Numbered from the stretch's first letter, positions 30,369 to 39,582 are shown. The stretch is 64,000 nucleotides of DNA from Streptomyces halstedii (GCA_000720535.1 JOAZ01000010.1:1-64000); one strand, 5' to 3'. Numbers and translations are program-made. The notes: generated by a model from the letters alone, not told the origin.

Positions 30369-31085
30369 GTGACGGAGGAAGCAGAGCTCCCCGAGGCGCC
30401 CGAAGAGGCGCGGACGGTCTTCGGGGAGTTCTTCCCGGAGGCTGTCCGGTACGCGGAGCTCCTCGCGGACGCCGGGGTGAAGCGGGGGCTGATCGGTCCT
30501 CGTGAGGTGCCGCGGCTGTGGGGACGCCACCTGCTGAACTGCGCGGTGCTCTCCGAAGCCGTACCCGAGGGCGTCACCGTCTGCGACGTGGGGTCGGGGG
30601 CCGGGCTGCCGGGCATCCCCCTGGCGCTGGTGCGCCCCGACCTGAAGATCACCCTGCTTGAGCCCTTGCTGCGGCGGACGAACTTCCTTCAGGAGGTCGT
30701 CGAGCTGCTGGGCCTGGACCATGTGACGGTGGTGCGCGGTCGGGCCGAGGAGGTGCTCGGGACGCTTCCGCCCGTCCATGTGGTGACGGCGCGCGCCGTG
30801 GCTCCGCTGGACCGGCTCGCGGGGTGGGGTGTTCCCCTGCTGCGGCCCTACGGGGAGATGCTGGCGCTCAAGGGCGGTACGGCCGAGGAGGAGATCCAGG
30901 GGGCACGGGCCGCCCTGAGCAAGCTCGGAGTGGTGGAGACCGAGGTGCTGCACGTCGGCGAAGGGGTCGTCGAGCCGGCGTCCACGGTGGTCCGGGTCGT
31001 GGTCGGAGAGAGTCCGGGCGGTGTGAGGTTCGCTGCGAAGCGGGCCAAGGCCGCGCGGGCCGGCCGCGTGCGTCGGCGGCGCTGA
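30369..31085 (+). CDS. rsmG: 16S rRNA m7G methyltransferase RsmG
   Basis: S-adenosylmethionine-dependent methylation of 16S rRNA G527 (E. coli numbering); loss gives low-level streptomycin resistance and, in Streptomyces, can raise antibiotic production. The 238-aa protein has LWGRHLLNCAVLSEAV, the SAM motif VCDVGSGAGLPGIPLALVRPDLKITLLEP and ARAVAPLDRLAGWGVPLL. GTG at 30369 (EEAELPEAPEEA) is chosen because GGAAGGA lies 8 bp upstream; another start 24 bp earlier is possible. It ends the plus-strand rpmH operon; parA follows after nearly 300 bp. Confidence 0.95.
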   Translation: MTEEAELPEAPEEARTVFGEFFPEAVRYAELLADAGVKRGLIGPREVPRLWGRHLLNCAVLSEAVPEGVTVCDVGSGAGLPGIPLALVRPDLKITLLEPLLRRTNFLQEVVELLGLDHVTVVRGRAEEVLGTLPPVHVVTARAVAPLDRLAGWGVPLLRPYGEMLALKGGTAEEEIQGARAALSKLGVVETEVLHVGEGVVEPASTVVRVVVGESPGGVRFAAKRAKAARAGRVRRRR

Positions 31086-31218
31086 AGAGGGTGACCGCTG
31101 CCATGGAGCTTTACGCGATGCCCTTTTTGTAATTGTTCGGGTTGATGCTCCGCGAAAGCGGCGATATGCACTCCTTGCGGAGTGTCGAAACCGTGCGGCT
31201 CGGCGGCAGGGGCATCGT

Positions 31219-31232
31219 GTTTCACGTGAAAC
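31219..31232. promoter_or_regulatory. parS site 1 (upstream of parA)
   Basis: Exact GTTTCACGTGAAAC in the rsmG-parA gap, the ParB-binding palindrome. Confidence 0.95.
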
Positions 31233-31315
31233 GTCGCTCTCTGCTGCAGGGAATTATCGGTCGCGGTCGTGCGGCTGCCGTACCGCGCGACCGCAAGCCC
31301 GTACGGGCTACGGAG

Positions 31316-31342
31316 TTGTCCACACACGCGGATTCATCCACA
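31316..31342 (+). promoter_or_regulatory. DnaA box pair upstream of parA
   Basis: Perfect TTGTCCACA at 31316-31324 and TCATCCACA at 31334-31342, within the parA leader region. It may link ParA expression to DnaA, or reflect the abundance of such 9-mers around the origin. Confidence 0.5.
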
Positions 31343-31378
31343 GAAGAGTCGGCGTCGCTGGTTCGCCGCCCCGAAAGC

Positions 31379-32455
31379 ATGGCAGGCTCTATTCATTGCG
31401 AGCCTGAAGTCGAGGAGAGTGAATCCTTGCGGTCCGACGCCGACACCGCGGGGCCGATGACCGATCCGGTCCCCGGTCCCCGTACCGAGTCCTCTGGGGA
31501 CGGTGTTTCACGTGAAACACCGCCGCCGATGGACGACACGCCCATCGGTCGTGCGGCCCAGCTGGCGGTCGAGGCCCTCGGCCGCGCCGGCGAGGGCCTG
31601 CCCCGCCCCGACCGTACCCGCGTCATGGTGGTCGCCAACCAGAAGGGCGGAGTGGGCAAGACGACCTCGACGGTCAATCTTGCGGCCTCCCTCGCGCTGC
31701 ATGGTGCGCGTGTTCTGGTGGTGGACCTCGACCCGCAGGGGAACGCTTCCACCGCTCTGGGGATCGACCACCACGCGGAAGTTCCGTCCATCTATGACGT
31801 CCTGGTGGAGAGCATGCCTCTCTCCGAGGTGGTTCAGCCGGTCCCGGACGTCGAGGGCCTTTTCTGCGCCCCGGCCACCATCGATCTTGCCGGTGCGGAG
31901 ATCGAGCTGGTGTCCCTGGTGGCGCGGGAGAGCCGGTTGCAGCGCGCGATTCAGGCGTACGACCAGCCGCTGGACTACATCCTCATCGACTGTCCGCCTT
32001 CGCTCGGCCTGCTGACGGTCAACGCGATGGTGGCGGGCGCCGAGGTGCTCATCCCGATCCAGTGCGAGTACTACGCGCTGGAGGGCCTCGGCCAGCTGCT
32101 GCGCAATGTCGACCTTGTTCGGGGACACCTGAACCCGGACCTCCATGTGTCGACGATCCTGCTCACCATGTACGACGGCCGCACGAGGCTCGCCTCGCAG
32201 GTGGCGGAGGAGGTGCGCAGTCACTTCGGCAAGGAGGTGCTGCGGACGAGCATTCCCCGCTCGGTGCGTATCTCGGAGGCTCCGAGCTACGGGCAGACCG
32301 TCCTGACCTATGATCCTGGCTCCAGCGGGTCTCTCTCGTACCTTGAGGCGGCCCGCGAGATCGCCCTGAGGGGTGTCGGGATCCACTACGAGGCTCAGCA
32401 TGCCCAGACGGGCGTTCAGAACCACCAGCAGAGCAATTCGGAGGGCATGCAGTGA
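31379..32455 (+). CDS. parA: Chromosome partitioning ATPase ParA
   Basis: A Walker-type ATPase that with ParB positions the origin and, in Streptomyces, organises chromosomes during sporulation. The deviant Walker A motif is [23 protein letters not shown], with DLDPQGNAS and [18 protein letters not shown] further on. About 50 residues of disordered N-terminus precede [29 protein letters not shown]. Start choice is uncertain: ATG at 31379 (358 aa), 31457 (332 aa) or 31529 (308 aa). The open frame reaches 31133, but that would put parS site 1 inside the gene. Its stop overlaps the parB start. Confidence 0.95.
   Translation: MAGSIHCEPEVEESESLRSDADTAGPMTDPVPGPRTESSGDGVSRETPPPMDDTPIGRAAQLAVEALGRAGEGLPRPDRTRVMVVANQKGGVGKTTSTVNLAASLALHGARVLVVDLDPQGNASTALGIDHHAEVPSIYDVLVESMPLSEVVQPVPDVEGLFCAPATIDLAGAEIELVSLVARESRLQRAIQAYDQPLDYILIDCPPSLGLLTVNAMVAGAEVLIPIQCEYYALEGLGQLLRNVDLVRGHLNPDLHVSTILLTMYDGRTRLASQVAEEVRSHFGKEVLRTSIPRSVRISEAPSYGQTVLTYDPGSSGSLSYLEAAREIALRGVGIHYEAQHAQTGVQNHQQSNSEGMQ
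31505..31518. promoter_or_regulatory. parS site 2 (within parA 5' end)
   Basis: Exact GTTTCACGTGAAAC in the parA reading frame, encoding the VSRET of its variable N-terminal segment. Confidence 0.95.
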
Positions 32456-33549
32456 GTGAGCGTCGTAGAGGGCTGGGGCGTGGCCTCGGCGCGCTGATCC
32501 CCGCAGCTCCCCAGGAGAAGCAGATGGCGGCTCCCGGTGCCGGTGTGGGCACCGCCGGGGCGAGCTCGGTGCGGTCCGGGGAGCGGGGAGTGGCCGCAGC
32601 CAAGGTGACGGGACTGGCACCGGGCCGGATTGTTCCTGAGCCGAGTGCTCCTGCGGGTCTGGAGAGTGTCGCGGGAGGGACCGACTCGGCCGGCGCGTAC
32701 TTCGCCGAGATCCCGCTCGACCAGATCACGCCGAACCCGAAGCAGCCTCGTGTGGTCTTCGATCAGGACGCTCTCGCCGAGCTGGTCACCTCCATCAAGG
32801 AGGTCGGGCTTCTTCAGCCGGTGGTCGTGCGGAAGACGGCCGACGACCGCTACGAGCTCATCATGGGCGAGCGACGCTGGCGTGCCTGCGGTGAAGCCGG
32901 GCTGGAGGACATCCCGGCCATCGTCCGTGCGACCGACGACGAGAAGCTGCTCCTGGACGCGCTCCTGGAGAACCTGCACCGGGCGCAGCTGAACCCGCTG
33001 GAGGAGGCCGCGGCGTACGACCAGCTGCTCAAGGACTTCAACTGCACGCATGACCAGCTGGCGGACCGCATCGGCCGGTCCCGTCCGCAGGTGTCCAACA
33101 CGCTCCGGCTGCTTCGGCTCTCCCCGCCGGTGCAACGCAGGGTTGCCGCCGGTGTGCTCTCGGCGGGTCACGCACGGGCCCTGCTGTCCTTGGACGACTC
33201 CGAGGAGCAGGACCAGCTGGCACACCGCATCGTGGCGGAGGGCCTTTCCGTGCGGGCGGTCGAGGAGATCGTGAACCTTCGTGGCTCCGAGCTCGCCGGT
33301 GCCGCGAAGCCGCGAGGCCCCCGGGCAGGAGGCCGTGTCTCGCCGGCGCTGACGGACCTGGCCTCCCGGCTCTCGGACCGGTTCGAGACGCGGGTGAAGG
33401 TCGACCTCGGGCAGAAGAAGGGCAAGATCGTCGTCGAGTTCGCCTCGATGGAGGACTTGGACCGGATTCTCGGCAGTCTCGCCCCGGGCGAGGGGCGCAT
33501 CCTGGAGCGGAGCGCCGAAGAGGAAGAGACCGGCGAGGACGAGGGCTGA
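32452..33549 (+). CDS. parB: Chromosome partitioning protein ParB
   Basis: A CTP-dependent DNA clamp that loads at parS and spreads along DNA. The 365-aa protein has an N-terminal peptide [17 protein letters not shown] (the ParA-activating region), the CTP-binding domain with [37 protein letters not shown] and [12 protein letters not shown], a helix-turn-helix DNA-binding domain ([23 protein letters not shown]) and a C-terminal dimerisation domain. GTG at 32452 overlaps the parA stop. Seven exact targets for it are seen in this window. A terminator follows the stop. Confidence 0.97.
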   Translation: MSERRRGLGRGLGALIPAAPQEKQMAAPGAGVGTAGASSVRSGERGVAAAKVTGLAPGRIVPEPSAPAGLESVAGGTDSAGAYFAEIPLDQITPNPKQPRVVFDQDALAELVTSIKEVGLLQPVVVRKTADDRYELIMGERRWRACGEAGLEDIPAIVRATDDEKLLLDALLENLHRAQLNPLEEAAAYDQLLKDFNCTHDQLADRIGRSRPQVSNTLRLLRLSPPVQRRVAAGVLSAGHARALLSLDDSEEQDQLAHRIVAEGLSVRAVEEIVNLRGSELAGAAKPRGPRAGGRVSPALTDLASRLSDRFETRVKVDLGQKKGKIVVEFASMEDLDRILGSLAPGEGRILERSAEEEETGEDEG

Positions 33550-33565
33550 GTCAGACCGAGTGGAC

Positions 33566-33607
33566 GGGCGGGCTGTACTCCGGGGAACCCTGGAGCACAG
33601 CCCGCCC
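33566..33607 (+). terminator. Terminator after parB
   Basis: GGGCGGGCTGT (33566-33576) pairs with ACAGCCCGCCC (33597-33607), followed by TTT. The loop contains a further short CTCC/GGAG stem. Confidence 0.8.
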
Positions 33608-33706
33608 TTTGCTTTCTCTCGGTATCCGCATCACGTCTGGGTGGATACGATGCGTCCTGGTATGCCGTATCCACCACCGTGATCCACCTCAGAGGAGGCG
33701 GGGGCC

Positions 33707-33964
33707 GTGCGATCAGTGCATCGCAGCCACCTGGTGACAGTTGGGTTGGGGATTGGGGCTGTCGGGGGCTTCGTCGGCAGTCTGTTCCGAGAACGGAATG
33801 CGCTGGCGGCCGCGCGGGACGCGGCGGGCGAAGGAAGTGAGGAACCGCCTACATGGGGCGTCGGCTTGTACCGCTCACCTTGGACAACCTGTCGGACCTT
33901 CCCCGGCGTTGCCGTTCGTGCGTCTTCTGGGAGCTTGATCCGGTCAGCGGCGAAGCCGCGGTAA
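33707..33964 (+). CDS. Possible small membrane protein overlapping the GNAT gene
   Basis: A GTG start behind a very strong AGAGGAGGCGG opens an 85-codon frame: MRSVHRSHLVTVGLGIGAVGGFVGSLFRERNALAAARDAAGEGSEEP. One short hydrophobic helix (residues 9-27) and an acidic helix look protein-like, but the last third overlaps the next gene in another frame. It may be a real short protein or a leader peptide that couples translation to the GNAT gene. I cannot decide. Confidence 0.35.
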   Translation: MRSVHRSHLVTVGLGIGAVGGFVGSLFRERNALAAARDAAGEGSEEPPTWGVGLYRSPWTTCRTFPGVAVRASSGSLIRSAAKPR

Positions 33965-34470
33965 AGGCCGGTCGGCCGGCGGCGGAGAAGGAGTCCTGGA
34001 TCTCGGCCGTGCTGCTGGAATGGGGCTCCTGCGGGCGCGTCGTCTATGTGGACGACGTCGCCGCCGGCTTCGTGCTCTACGCACCACCCGCCTATGTGCC
34101 GCGGTCCACAGCGTTTCCCACCAGCCCGGTCTCCCCCGACGCCGTCCAGCTGATGACCGCGCTGATCCTTCCAGGGTTCCGGGGGCAGGGGCTGGGCCGC
34201 GTGATGGTGCAGACGGTGGCCAAGGACCTGCTGCGACGGAATTTCCGGGCAGTCGAGGCCTTCGGCGACGCGCGATGGAAGGAGCCCGCCTGTGTGCTGC
34301 CCGCGGAACATCTGCTGGCGGTCGGCTTCAAGACGGTCCGCCCCCATCCGGCCTACCCGCGGTTGAGGCTGGAGCTGAGGACCACGCTGTCCTGGAAGGA
34401 AGACGTCGAACTGGCGCTGGACAGACTGCTGGGAGCCGTTCAGAAGGAACCCGCGCTGAGACCGCTCTGA
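33853..34470 (+). CDS. GNAT family N-acetyltransferase
   Basis: A 205-aa enzyme transferring an acyl group from acyl-CoA to an amine. The acetyl-CoA motif A is ALILPGFRGQGLGRVMVQTVAKDLLRRNFRAVEAFGD. The N-terminal section CRSCVFWELDPVSGEAA and WGSCGRVVYVDDVAAGFVLYAPPAYVPR are typical of actinobacterial GNATs beside parB; the substrate is unknown. The ATG has GAGGAA 9 bases upstream. The stop is followed by a strong terminator that abuts a parS site. Confidence 0.85.
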   Translation: MGRRLVPLTLDNLSDLPRRCRSCVFWELDPVSGEAAVKAGRPAAEKESWISAVLLEWGSCGRVVYVDDVAAGFVLYAPPAYVPRSTAFPTSPVSPDAVQLMTALILPGFRGQGLGRVMVQTVAKDLLRRNFRAVEAFGDARWKEPACVLPAEHLLAVGFKTVRPHPAYPRLRLELRTTLSWKEDVELALDRLLGAVQKEPALRPL

Positions 34471-34533
34471 CCCGGCTCGGCGAGGGGCTCTGCGCGAGAG
34501 GGCCCGCCGCCGCTGAAGGGGTTGGTTACGCAG

Positions 34534-34563
34534 AACGGGTCCGCCCCGAAGGGCGGACCCGTT
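34534..34563. terminator. Bidirectional terminator between the GNAT gene and trxA
   Basis: Arms AACGGGTCCGCCC (34534-34546) and GGGCGGACCCGTT (34551-34563). Convergent genes on both sides. The right arm shares its last three bases with parS site 3. Confidence 0.85.
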
Positions 34564-34574
34564 TCACGTGAAAC
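34561..34574. promoter_or_regulatory. parS site 3
   Basis: Exact GTTTCACGTGAAAC in the gap between the convergent GNAT and trxA genes, overlapping the terminator stem. Confidence 0.95.
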
Positions 34575-34606
34575 ATCGTTCCCGTGGCTGCTACTCGATG
34601 CGGCTC

Positions 34607-34942
34607 CTACTCGGTGACGATGAAGGGCTCAAGGTCGCGAAGGATCGCGGCCTTCGGCTTGGCGCCGACGATGGTCTTGGCGACCTCGCCGCCCTGGTAC
34701 ACGTTGAGGGTGGGGATGGACATCACGCCGTACTTGGCGGCGATGGCCGGGTTCTCGTCGATGTTGAGCTTGACGATCTCGATCTGATCACCGTGCTCAG
34801 CGGCGATGGCCTCCAGAGAAGGGGCGATCTGGCGGCACGGGCCGCACCAGGCAGCCCAGAAGTCCACGAGAACGGGCTTCTTGCTCTTCAGGACATCCTC
34901 GTCGAAGGAGTCGTCGGTTACGTTCTTCAGGGCGCCGGCCAC
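34607..34942 (-). CDS. trxA: Thioredoxin
   Basis: A 111-aa cytoplasmic disulfide reductant. The active site is FWAAWCGPCRQIAPSLE; other fixed residues are the cis-Pro in SIPTL and the C-terminal helix. It follows trxB on the minus strand by about 40 bp, so one message encodes thioredoxin and its reductase. The likely SigR promoter in front of trxB would induce both under thiol-oxidising stress. GTG start. Confidence 0.97.
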   Translation of the reverse strand: MAGALKNVTDDSFDEDVLKSKKPVLVDFWAAWCGPCRQIAPSLEAIAAEHGDQIEIVKLNIDENPAIAAKYGVMSIPTLNVYQGGEVAKTIVGAKPKAAILRDLEPFIVTE

Positions 34943-34984
34943 GGCGTCCTCCTTAACTTCGTGGGGTGTGGGTGAGGAGAGGCT

Positions 34985-35956
34985 TCAGGCTGCGGGCGTC
35001 TTCTCCGGCTCGGCGGGCTCTTCGTCGGTGAGCGCGGCCAGGAAGCGCTCTGCGTCGAGAGCGGCGGAGCAGCCGGTCCCGGCAGCGGTGATGGCCTGCC
35101 GGTACGTGTGGTCGACGACGTCGCCTGCGCCGAAGACGCCCTTGAGATTGGTCCGGGTCGAGGGAGCCTCGACCTTGAGGTAGCCCTCGTCGTCGAGCTC
35201 CAGCTGGCCCTTGAAGAGCTCCGTGCGCGGGTCATGGCCGACGGCGATGAACAGGCCGGTCACCGGCAGCTCGGAGGTCTCACCGCTCGTGGTGTTGCGC
35301 AGGGTGAGGCCGGAGAGCTTCTGGTCGCCGTGCACCGTGGCGACCTCGCTGTCCCAGGCGAACCTGATCTTCGGGTCGGCGAAGGCACGCTCCTGCATGG
35401 CCTTGGAGGCACGCAGGGAGTCACGGCGGTGGACGATCGTGACGGACTTGGCGAACCTGGAGAGGAACGTCGCCTCTTCCATGGCCGTGTCGCCGCCACC
35501 GACCACCGCGATGTCCTGGTCCTTGAAGAAGAAGCCGTCACACGTGGCGCACCAGGACACACCGCGTCCGGACAGTGCGTCCTCGTTCGGCAGGCCCAGC
35601 TTGCGGTGCTGGGAACCGGTGGTGACGATCACGGTCTTGGCGCGGTGCACGGTGCCCGCGGTGTCCGTGACGGTCTTCACGTCGCCGGTGAGGTCCACGG
35701 ACACCACGTCGTCGGGGATCAGCTCGGCACCGAAGCGCTCGGCCTGGGCGCGCATGTTGTCCATGAGCTCAGGACCCAGGATGCCGTCCTGGAAGCCCGG
35801 GAAGTTCTCCACGTCGGTGGTGTTCATCAGCGCACCGCCGGCGGTGACGGCGCCCTCGAAGACCAGCGGCTTCAGCGACGCGCGAGCGGTATACAGGGCG
35901 GCGGTGTAACCGGCCGGCCCGGAGCCGATGATGATCACATTGCGGACGTCGCTCAC
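34985..35956 (-). CDS. trxB: Thioredoxin reductase (NADPH)
   Basis: A 323-aa flavoprotein that reduces thioredoxin. FAD-binding [20 protein letters not shown] near the N-terminus, redox-active pair in [31 protein letters not shown] (which continues into the NADPH-binding GGGDTA), and FAD-binding [31 protein letters not shown] near the end. The GTG at 35956 ([12 protein letters not shown]) is chosen; further upstream sequence is the promoter. A perfect SigR-type promoter lies 70-95 bp upstream. Confidence 0.97.
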   Translation of the reverse strand: MSDVRNVIIIGSGPAGYTAALYTARASLKPLVFEGAVTAGGALMNTTDVENFPGFQDGILGPELMDNMRAQAERFGAELIPDDVVSVDLTGDVKTVTDTAGTVHRAKTVIVTTGSQHRKLGLPNEDALSGRGVSWCATCDGFFFKDQDIAVVGGGDTAMEEATFLSRFAKSVTIVHRRDSLRASKAMQERAFADPKIRFAWDSEVATVHGDQKLSGLTLRNTTSGETSELPVTGLFIAVGHDPRTELFKGQLELDDEGYLKVEAPSTRTNLKGVFGAGDVVDHTYRQAITAAGTGCSAALDAERFLAALTDEEPAEPEKTPAA

Positions 35957-36025
35957 GGGTTTCTTCCTCGTCTCTGCGGACTGCCTACTGCCTACGGGGG
36001 GCTGTACACGACTCTCACCCCACCC

Positions 36026-36051
36026 AACGGATCCTACGGGGCACACATTCC
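36026..36051 (-). promoter_or_regulatory. SigR-type promoter of trxB-trxA
   Basis: On the minus strand GGAAT (36051-36047), an 18-bp spacer and GTT (36028-36026), an exact match to the SigR consensus GGAAT-N18-GTT of Streptomyces. SigR responds to disulfide stress through the anti-sigma RsrA and drives trxBA in S. coelicolor. Confidence 0.8.
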
Positions 36052-36082
36052 CGAAGTGCCGGACCGGCTTCTGGTGCGGCCC

Positions 36083-37030
36083 TCAGGAACGTGCGTAGGC
36101 GTGGGAGACGAGGAGGTGGGCCTTGGGAGCCGGTGTGGCCCCGGTGCACGCGGCATCGACGACATAGGCCTGTACGCGGCTCGGGTCGGTCGCGTGAGGC
36201 AGCACCACCAGGAAGGCGGGCGTGCCGTCGTAGACGCCCTCTTCCAACGCCAGGGCGGGTGCGTCGCGCCCGGTGCCCTGTTGGACGCACGGCGGCACGT
36301 CCACGACGGAGGCGAGCAGCGGAGTGCCTGAGATGCCGGTGTCGGGGAGCGTGTTCTGCGGAGACGACTTCGTGGCCATGGAGGGTTCGCCCCTATCGAG
36401 GCCCGGTGTCTCGGCGCCCGAGGCAGGGGAGGCCGACGCCTCCTCCAGGAGCGTGCGGACCTGGCCTTCCAGCGTGGAATCGGCGAAGTCGTGGAGGGCG
36501 TCGGCCCTGGTTCCGGAGGCTTGGTCGGAGGCCTTCATCGCCGAGTTCTCGGACGTCTGCGCGGATTGCAGCAAAAAGGCGCTCACGCCGACGACCGCCG
36601 CACCGAACGCGGTCCCGAGCAGCAGAGTGCGGCGACGGCGCCGCCCCGGTCCTCGCCCGGGGCCGGTGGCCGCCGCAGGCCGCCCCGCGGGACGGGCGGT
36701 CGCCGGGCCGTCCAGCGCCTGTCGGTGTGTTTCACGTGAAACCGAGTCTGTGAAGACGGATGGCTCGGGAGCGGTACGCGACTCGGCAGCCAGAGCGGCA
36801 TCGATGCGCTCGGCGATCTCCCCCGGCATGCGGGGAACGGGAGGCAGGTCTCCCAGGAGCGACCGGATCTCTTCCAGCGAGGCGTGTAGGTCGCCGCACT
36901 CCGCGCAGGTGTCGATGTGACGACGGAGAGCTGCGGCGCGCGGGGCGGGTACGAGCCCCTCGGCCAGGTCGGAAAGCTCGGAGACGTCCGGGTGCTGGGT
37001 CGCGCCGGCTGTGTCAGCTACGGATGTCAC
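36083..37030 (-). CDS. Anti-sigma factor for the adjacent ECF sigma factor
   Basis: A 315-aa membrane protein. The cytoplasmic N-terminus has a zinc-binding anti-sigma motif ([14 protein letters not shown]3-C-X2-C), with a longer helical stretch after it; one membrane helix ([23 protein letters not shown]) near residues 137-160; then an extracytoplasmic part with two cysteines (PPCVQQ and DAACTG). It starts with GTG overlapping the sigM stop (GTGA). It should hold the sigma factor inactive at the membrane until an envelope or redox signal arrives. A parS site (36729-36742) lies inside the gene, coding part of a variable linker (VSRETHR). Confidence 0.88.
   Translation of the reverse strand: MTSVADTAGATQHPDVSELSDLAEGLVPAPRAAALRRHIDTCAECGDLHASLEEIRSLLGDLPPVPRMPGEIAERIDAALAAESRTAPEPSVFTDSVSRETHRQALDGPATARPAGRPAAATGPGRGPGRRRRRTLLLGTAFGAAVVGVSAFLLQSAQTSENSAMKASDQASGTRADALHDFADSTLEGQVRTLLEEASASPASGAETPGLDRGEPSMATKSSPQNTLPDTGISGTPLLASVVDVPPCVQQGTGRDAPALALEEGVYDGTPAFLVVLPHATDPSRVQAYVVDAACTGATPAPKAHLLVSHAYARS
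36729..36742. promoter_or_regulatory. parS site 4 (inside the anti-sigma gene)
   Basis: Exact GTTTCACGTGAAAC inside the anti-sigma gene. Confidence 0.95.
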
Positions 37031-37731
37031 GCGTGACCACCTCCACCCTTCACCGCGGCAGGGTCACCGGTGCCCGCGTCTCGTGGTCTTGACGGTGGTG
37101 GGACGGATGCTCCCCGCGTCCGGTTCCTCTCCATGGCGCTGTCTCCGCTCTCTTCTCCTCTGTTCCGCAGATGTGTGAGCAGGGGAACCAGTCTGGCCCG
37201 GCCTCGTGCGCAGCGGCTCTTCACCGTGCCGATCGGGACGTCGAGGATCCGGGCGGCTTCCGCGACGGGATAGGCCTGCATGTCCACCAGGACGAGAGCG
37301 GCTCGCTGTTCGGCGGGCAGGGTGGCCAGGGCGCCGAGCAGCTCACGGTGCAGATCGTGCCGTTCGGCGGGGGCCTCGGCGGACTCGTGCGGCTCCAGGA
37401 GCTGATCGAGCCGTTCGGCGTCGTCCACGGGCGCGGTCTTGCGTGAGGCAGCCTTGCGGGCCCGGTCCAGGCACGCGTTCACGGTGATCCGGTGCAACCA
37501 GGTGGTGACGGCGGACCGGCCGCGGAAGGTGTGTGCGGCACGGAAGGCGGAGACGAGAGCGTCCTGGACGGCGTCGGCCGCTTCCTCGCGGTCTCCGAGC
37601 GTGCGGAGGGCCACGGCCCAGAGGCGGTCACGATGGCGGCGAACGAGCTCACCGAAGGCGTCCGGTTCGCCTGCGACATGCTGCTCCAGGAGTTCCTGGT
37701 CGCTGGTGTCGGCGAATCTGGCGTCGTCCAA
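37027..37731 (-). CDS. sigM: ECF RNA polymerase sigma factor SigM
   Basis: A 234-aa extracytoplasmic-function sigma factor. Region 2 ([66 protein letters not shown]) binds core and the -10; region 4 ([47 protein letters not shown]) reads the -35. A disordered 40-residue tail follows. The TTG start is 25 bp after the pseudokinase stop. The set murJ-pseudokinase-sigM-anti-sigma-trxB-trxA matches the order found in mycobacteria, which identifies it as SigM. Confidence 0.93.
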   Translation of the reverse strand: MDDARFADTSDQELLEQHVAGEPDAFGELVRRHRDRLWAVALRTLGDREEAADAVQDALVSAFRAAHTFRGRSAVTTWLHRITVNACLDRARKAASRKTAPVDDAERLDQLLEPHESAEAPAERHDLHRELLGALATLPAEQRAALVLVDMQAYPVAEAARILDVPIGTVKSRCARGRARLVPLLTHLRNRGEESGDSAMERNRTRGASVPPPSRPRDAGTGDPAAVKGGGGHA

Positions 37732-37756
37732 CGGTGAGCCCCCTCCCCCGGTGCCG

Positions 37757-39457
37757 TCAGCTGGTGATCTTGATGTCCGAGACCTTGCCGCGGTATTTGC
37801 CGTCCTCGTTGCTGTACGGCACTTTGGTCAGCCAGACCAGAAGATAGCGCGCCTGCACCGGCTTGTCGGGTGTGAGGGAGACCTTCGTCCCCGACCCGTG
37901 GGCGACCTTGGTGAAGCCGCCCGGCAGCTGGGGGATCGAGGAACTGTCCGTCGCCCTCAGCTCGACCGAGGTGTCGCCGCCGAGGAACGAGACGTCGACC
38001 TTGCCCACGCGCTGGACCTTGCCGAGGTCGAGAACGACACCGACGCCTTCCTTCAGCCTGCCGAAGTCCGCGGTGTAGTAGCCGTCCGTGGGCCAGTAGG
38101 ACGTGGCGTCCCCGTCATAGAGGTTCTTGATCGAGTCCGGCTTCTCGGAGCCGTCACCCAACGGGTCGTAGTCCTGCGCTCCGGCGATGGCGACGGGCTT
38201 GCTGGGCTCGACGTCCTTGTGGTCGTCGCTGTCGTCCTCGGTGTTCTGCGTGGTGGTCGGCTCGGTGGCGTCCTTGCCGTGGTCCAGCACGGTCTCCGCC
38301 AGCTGCCAGCTGCCCAGTCCGAGTGCCGCGATGAGGAGGGCGGACACCGCCCACTTGAGCACTTTGCCGGTGCGGCTCTGCAGCGGCGGCGGGGGCGCCT
38401 GCATGACGGGCTGTGTGGCGGCGGCGGGGCCGGCGGGAGGCCGTCCGTAGGTGCCCTGCTGATAGGTGGTGCGCTGGTACTCGGGGGGCGCGGCGAAGAC
38501 GGGCTCGGGCGGCAGGACGCGGGGCATGGCGGCGACGGCCTTGGCCAGCTCGTCGGGTGTCGTGCAGGGCTGTTCCTGCCGTGACGCCGTCGCTCCGTCG
38601 TTGGCGAGCGCGCGCATGGCGAGCTCCGAGAGGCCCCGGTGGACGCCCGCCCGGACCTGGTCCGGCGGGATCAGCCCCAGGTCCTTGGGGAGGCCGGTGA
38701 GACCGTAGGCGTCGCTCTCGTACGGCCAGCGGCGGGTGAGCGCCGCGTACAGAAGGGCGCCGATGGCCTCGGTGTCCGTCCGCAGCGGATGCTGGGCGGT
38801 GACCCCCCGCAGCGCGGCGTTCACCGCGAGGCCGCGGATGCGGTACTGCCCGGTGGAGCTGCGCAGCACGGCCCCGGGGGTGAGCCGCAGATGCGACAGG
38901 CCCTCCCGGTGGGCGGCTGCCATGGCCTGGGAGATCTGGCTCACGAGCTGGTACGCGTCGTGGGCCTCGAACGGACCGGCGGCCAGCAGCGCCGTGAGCT
39001 CGGTGGCGTCCGGGAGCCATTCATGGACGACGTAGACGAGATCGTCCTCCTCCACGGCGTCCAGGACCTGGACGAAGCGGGGGTCGCCCAGCAGGGCGGA
39101 GGACCGGGCGGCCGCCAGCACCGAGCGGGCGCGCGGATGGTCGGCGGGGAGCAGGTGAACGCCCACAGCGCGGCGCAGCTTCTCGTCGACGGCCCGCCAG
39201 CTGCTGAATCCGTCCAGTCGGGTGACGCACTCCTCAAGGCGGTAGCGTCTGGCCAGCTTGTGGCCGCTGTGCAGGTCGGGGGCCGCCGGGACGGCCTCCG
39301 AGCTCGTCCGCGCGCCGCCTTCGCCGTCAGGGTCTGCGCCCTTGGTGTCCTGGGCTTCTGCCGTCCCGTCGGCCGTGGCCTCGTCCGCCTTGGCGGTCAG
39401 CGGCTCGTCGCCGCTGTTGTCGGCCACGTCGACGGCAGCCGTGCTACGTTCCGCCAC
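37757..39457 (-). CDS. Membrane pseudokinase associated with MurJ
   Basis: A 566-aa protein. Residues 1-60 are disordered, then a protein-kinase-like domain (YRLEECVTRLDGFSSWRAVDEKLRRAVGVHLLPADH...), in which catalytic positions are lost: HRDxxxxN is replaced by SHLRLTPGAVL and DFG by RIRGLAVN; there is no Gly loop. One membrane helix (TGKVLKWAVSALLIAALGLGSWQLAETVL, about residue 393-421) leads to an extracytoplasmic jelly-roll (SIKNLYDGDATSYWPTDGYYTADFGRLKEGVGVVLDLGKVQRVGKVDV), a discoidin-like carbohydrate-binding fold. In mycobacteria the equivalent domain is fused to MurJ (Rv3910) and recruits the FHA protein FhaA to limit peptidoglycan synthesis. Start is GTG with AGGAACG upstream. Confidence 0.9.
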   Translation of the reverse strand: MAERSTAAVDVADNSGDEPLTAKADEATADGTAEAQDTKGADPDGEGGARTSSEAVPAAPDLHSGHKLARRYRLEECVTRLDGFSSWRAVDEKLRRAVGVHLLPADHPRARSVLAAARSSALLGDPRFVQVLDAVEEDDLVYVVHEWLPDATELTALLAAGPFEAHDAYQLVSQISQAMAAAHREGLSHLRLTPGAVLRSSTGQYRIRGLAVNAALRGVTAQHPLRTDTEAIGALLYAALTRRWPYESDAYGLTGLPKDLGLIPPDQVRAGVHRGLSELAMRALANDGATASRQEQPCTTPDELAKAVAAMPRVLPPEPVFAAPPEYQRTTYQQGTYGRPPAGPAAATQPVMQAPPPPLQSRTGKVLKWAVSALLIAALGLGSWQLAETVLDHGKDATEPTTTQNTEDDSDDHKDVEPSKPVAIAGAQDYDPLGDGSEKPDSIKNLYDGDATSYWPTDGYYTADFGRLKEGVGVVLDLGKVQRVGKVDVSFLGGDTSVELRATDSSSIPQLPGGFTKVAHGSGTKVSLTPDKPVQARYLLVWLTKVPYSNEDGKYRGKVSDIKITS

Positions 39458-39582
39458 CGTCGTTCCTGCCTCCCCATCCGTTGCGCGATGCCAGCCAGCT
39501 CTGCACAGGCCAATTGTGCCCACACTCCGGCGCTATGCACGACACGCGGCGTCCGGCGATGGTTGTGCGACGCGCCGGTACT

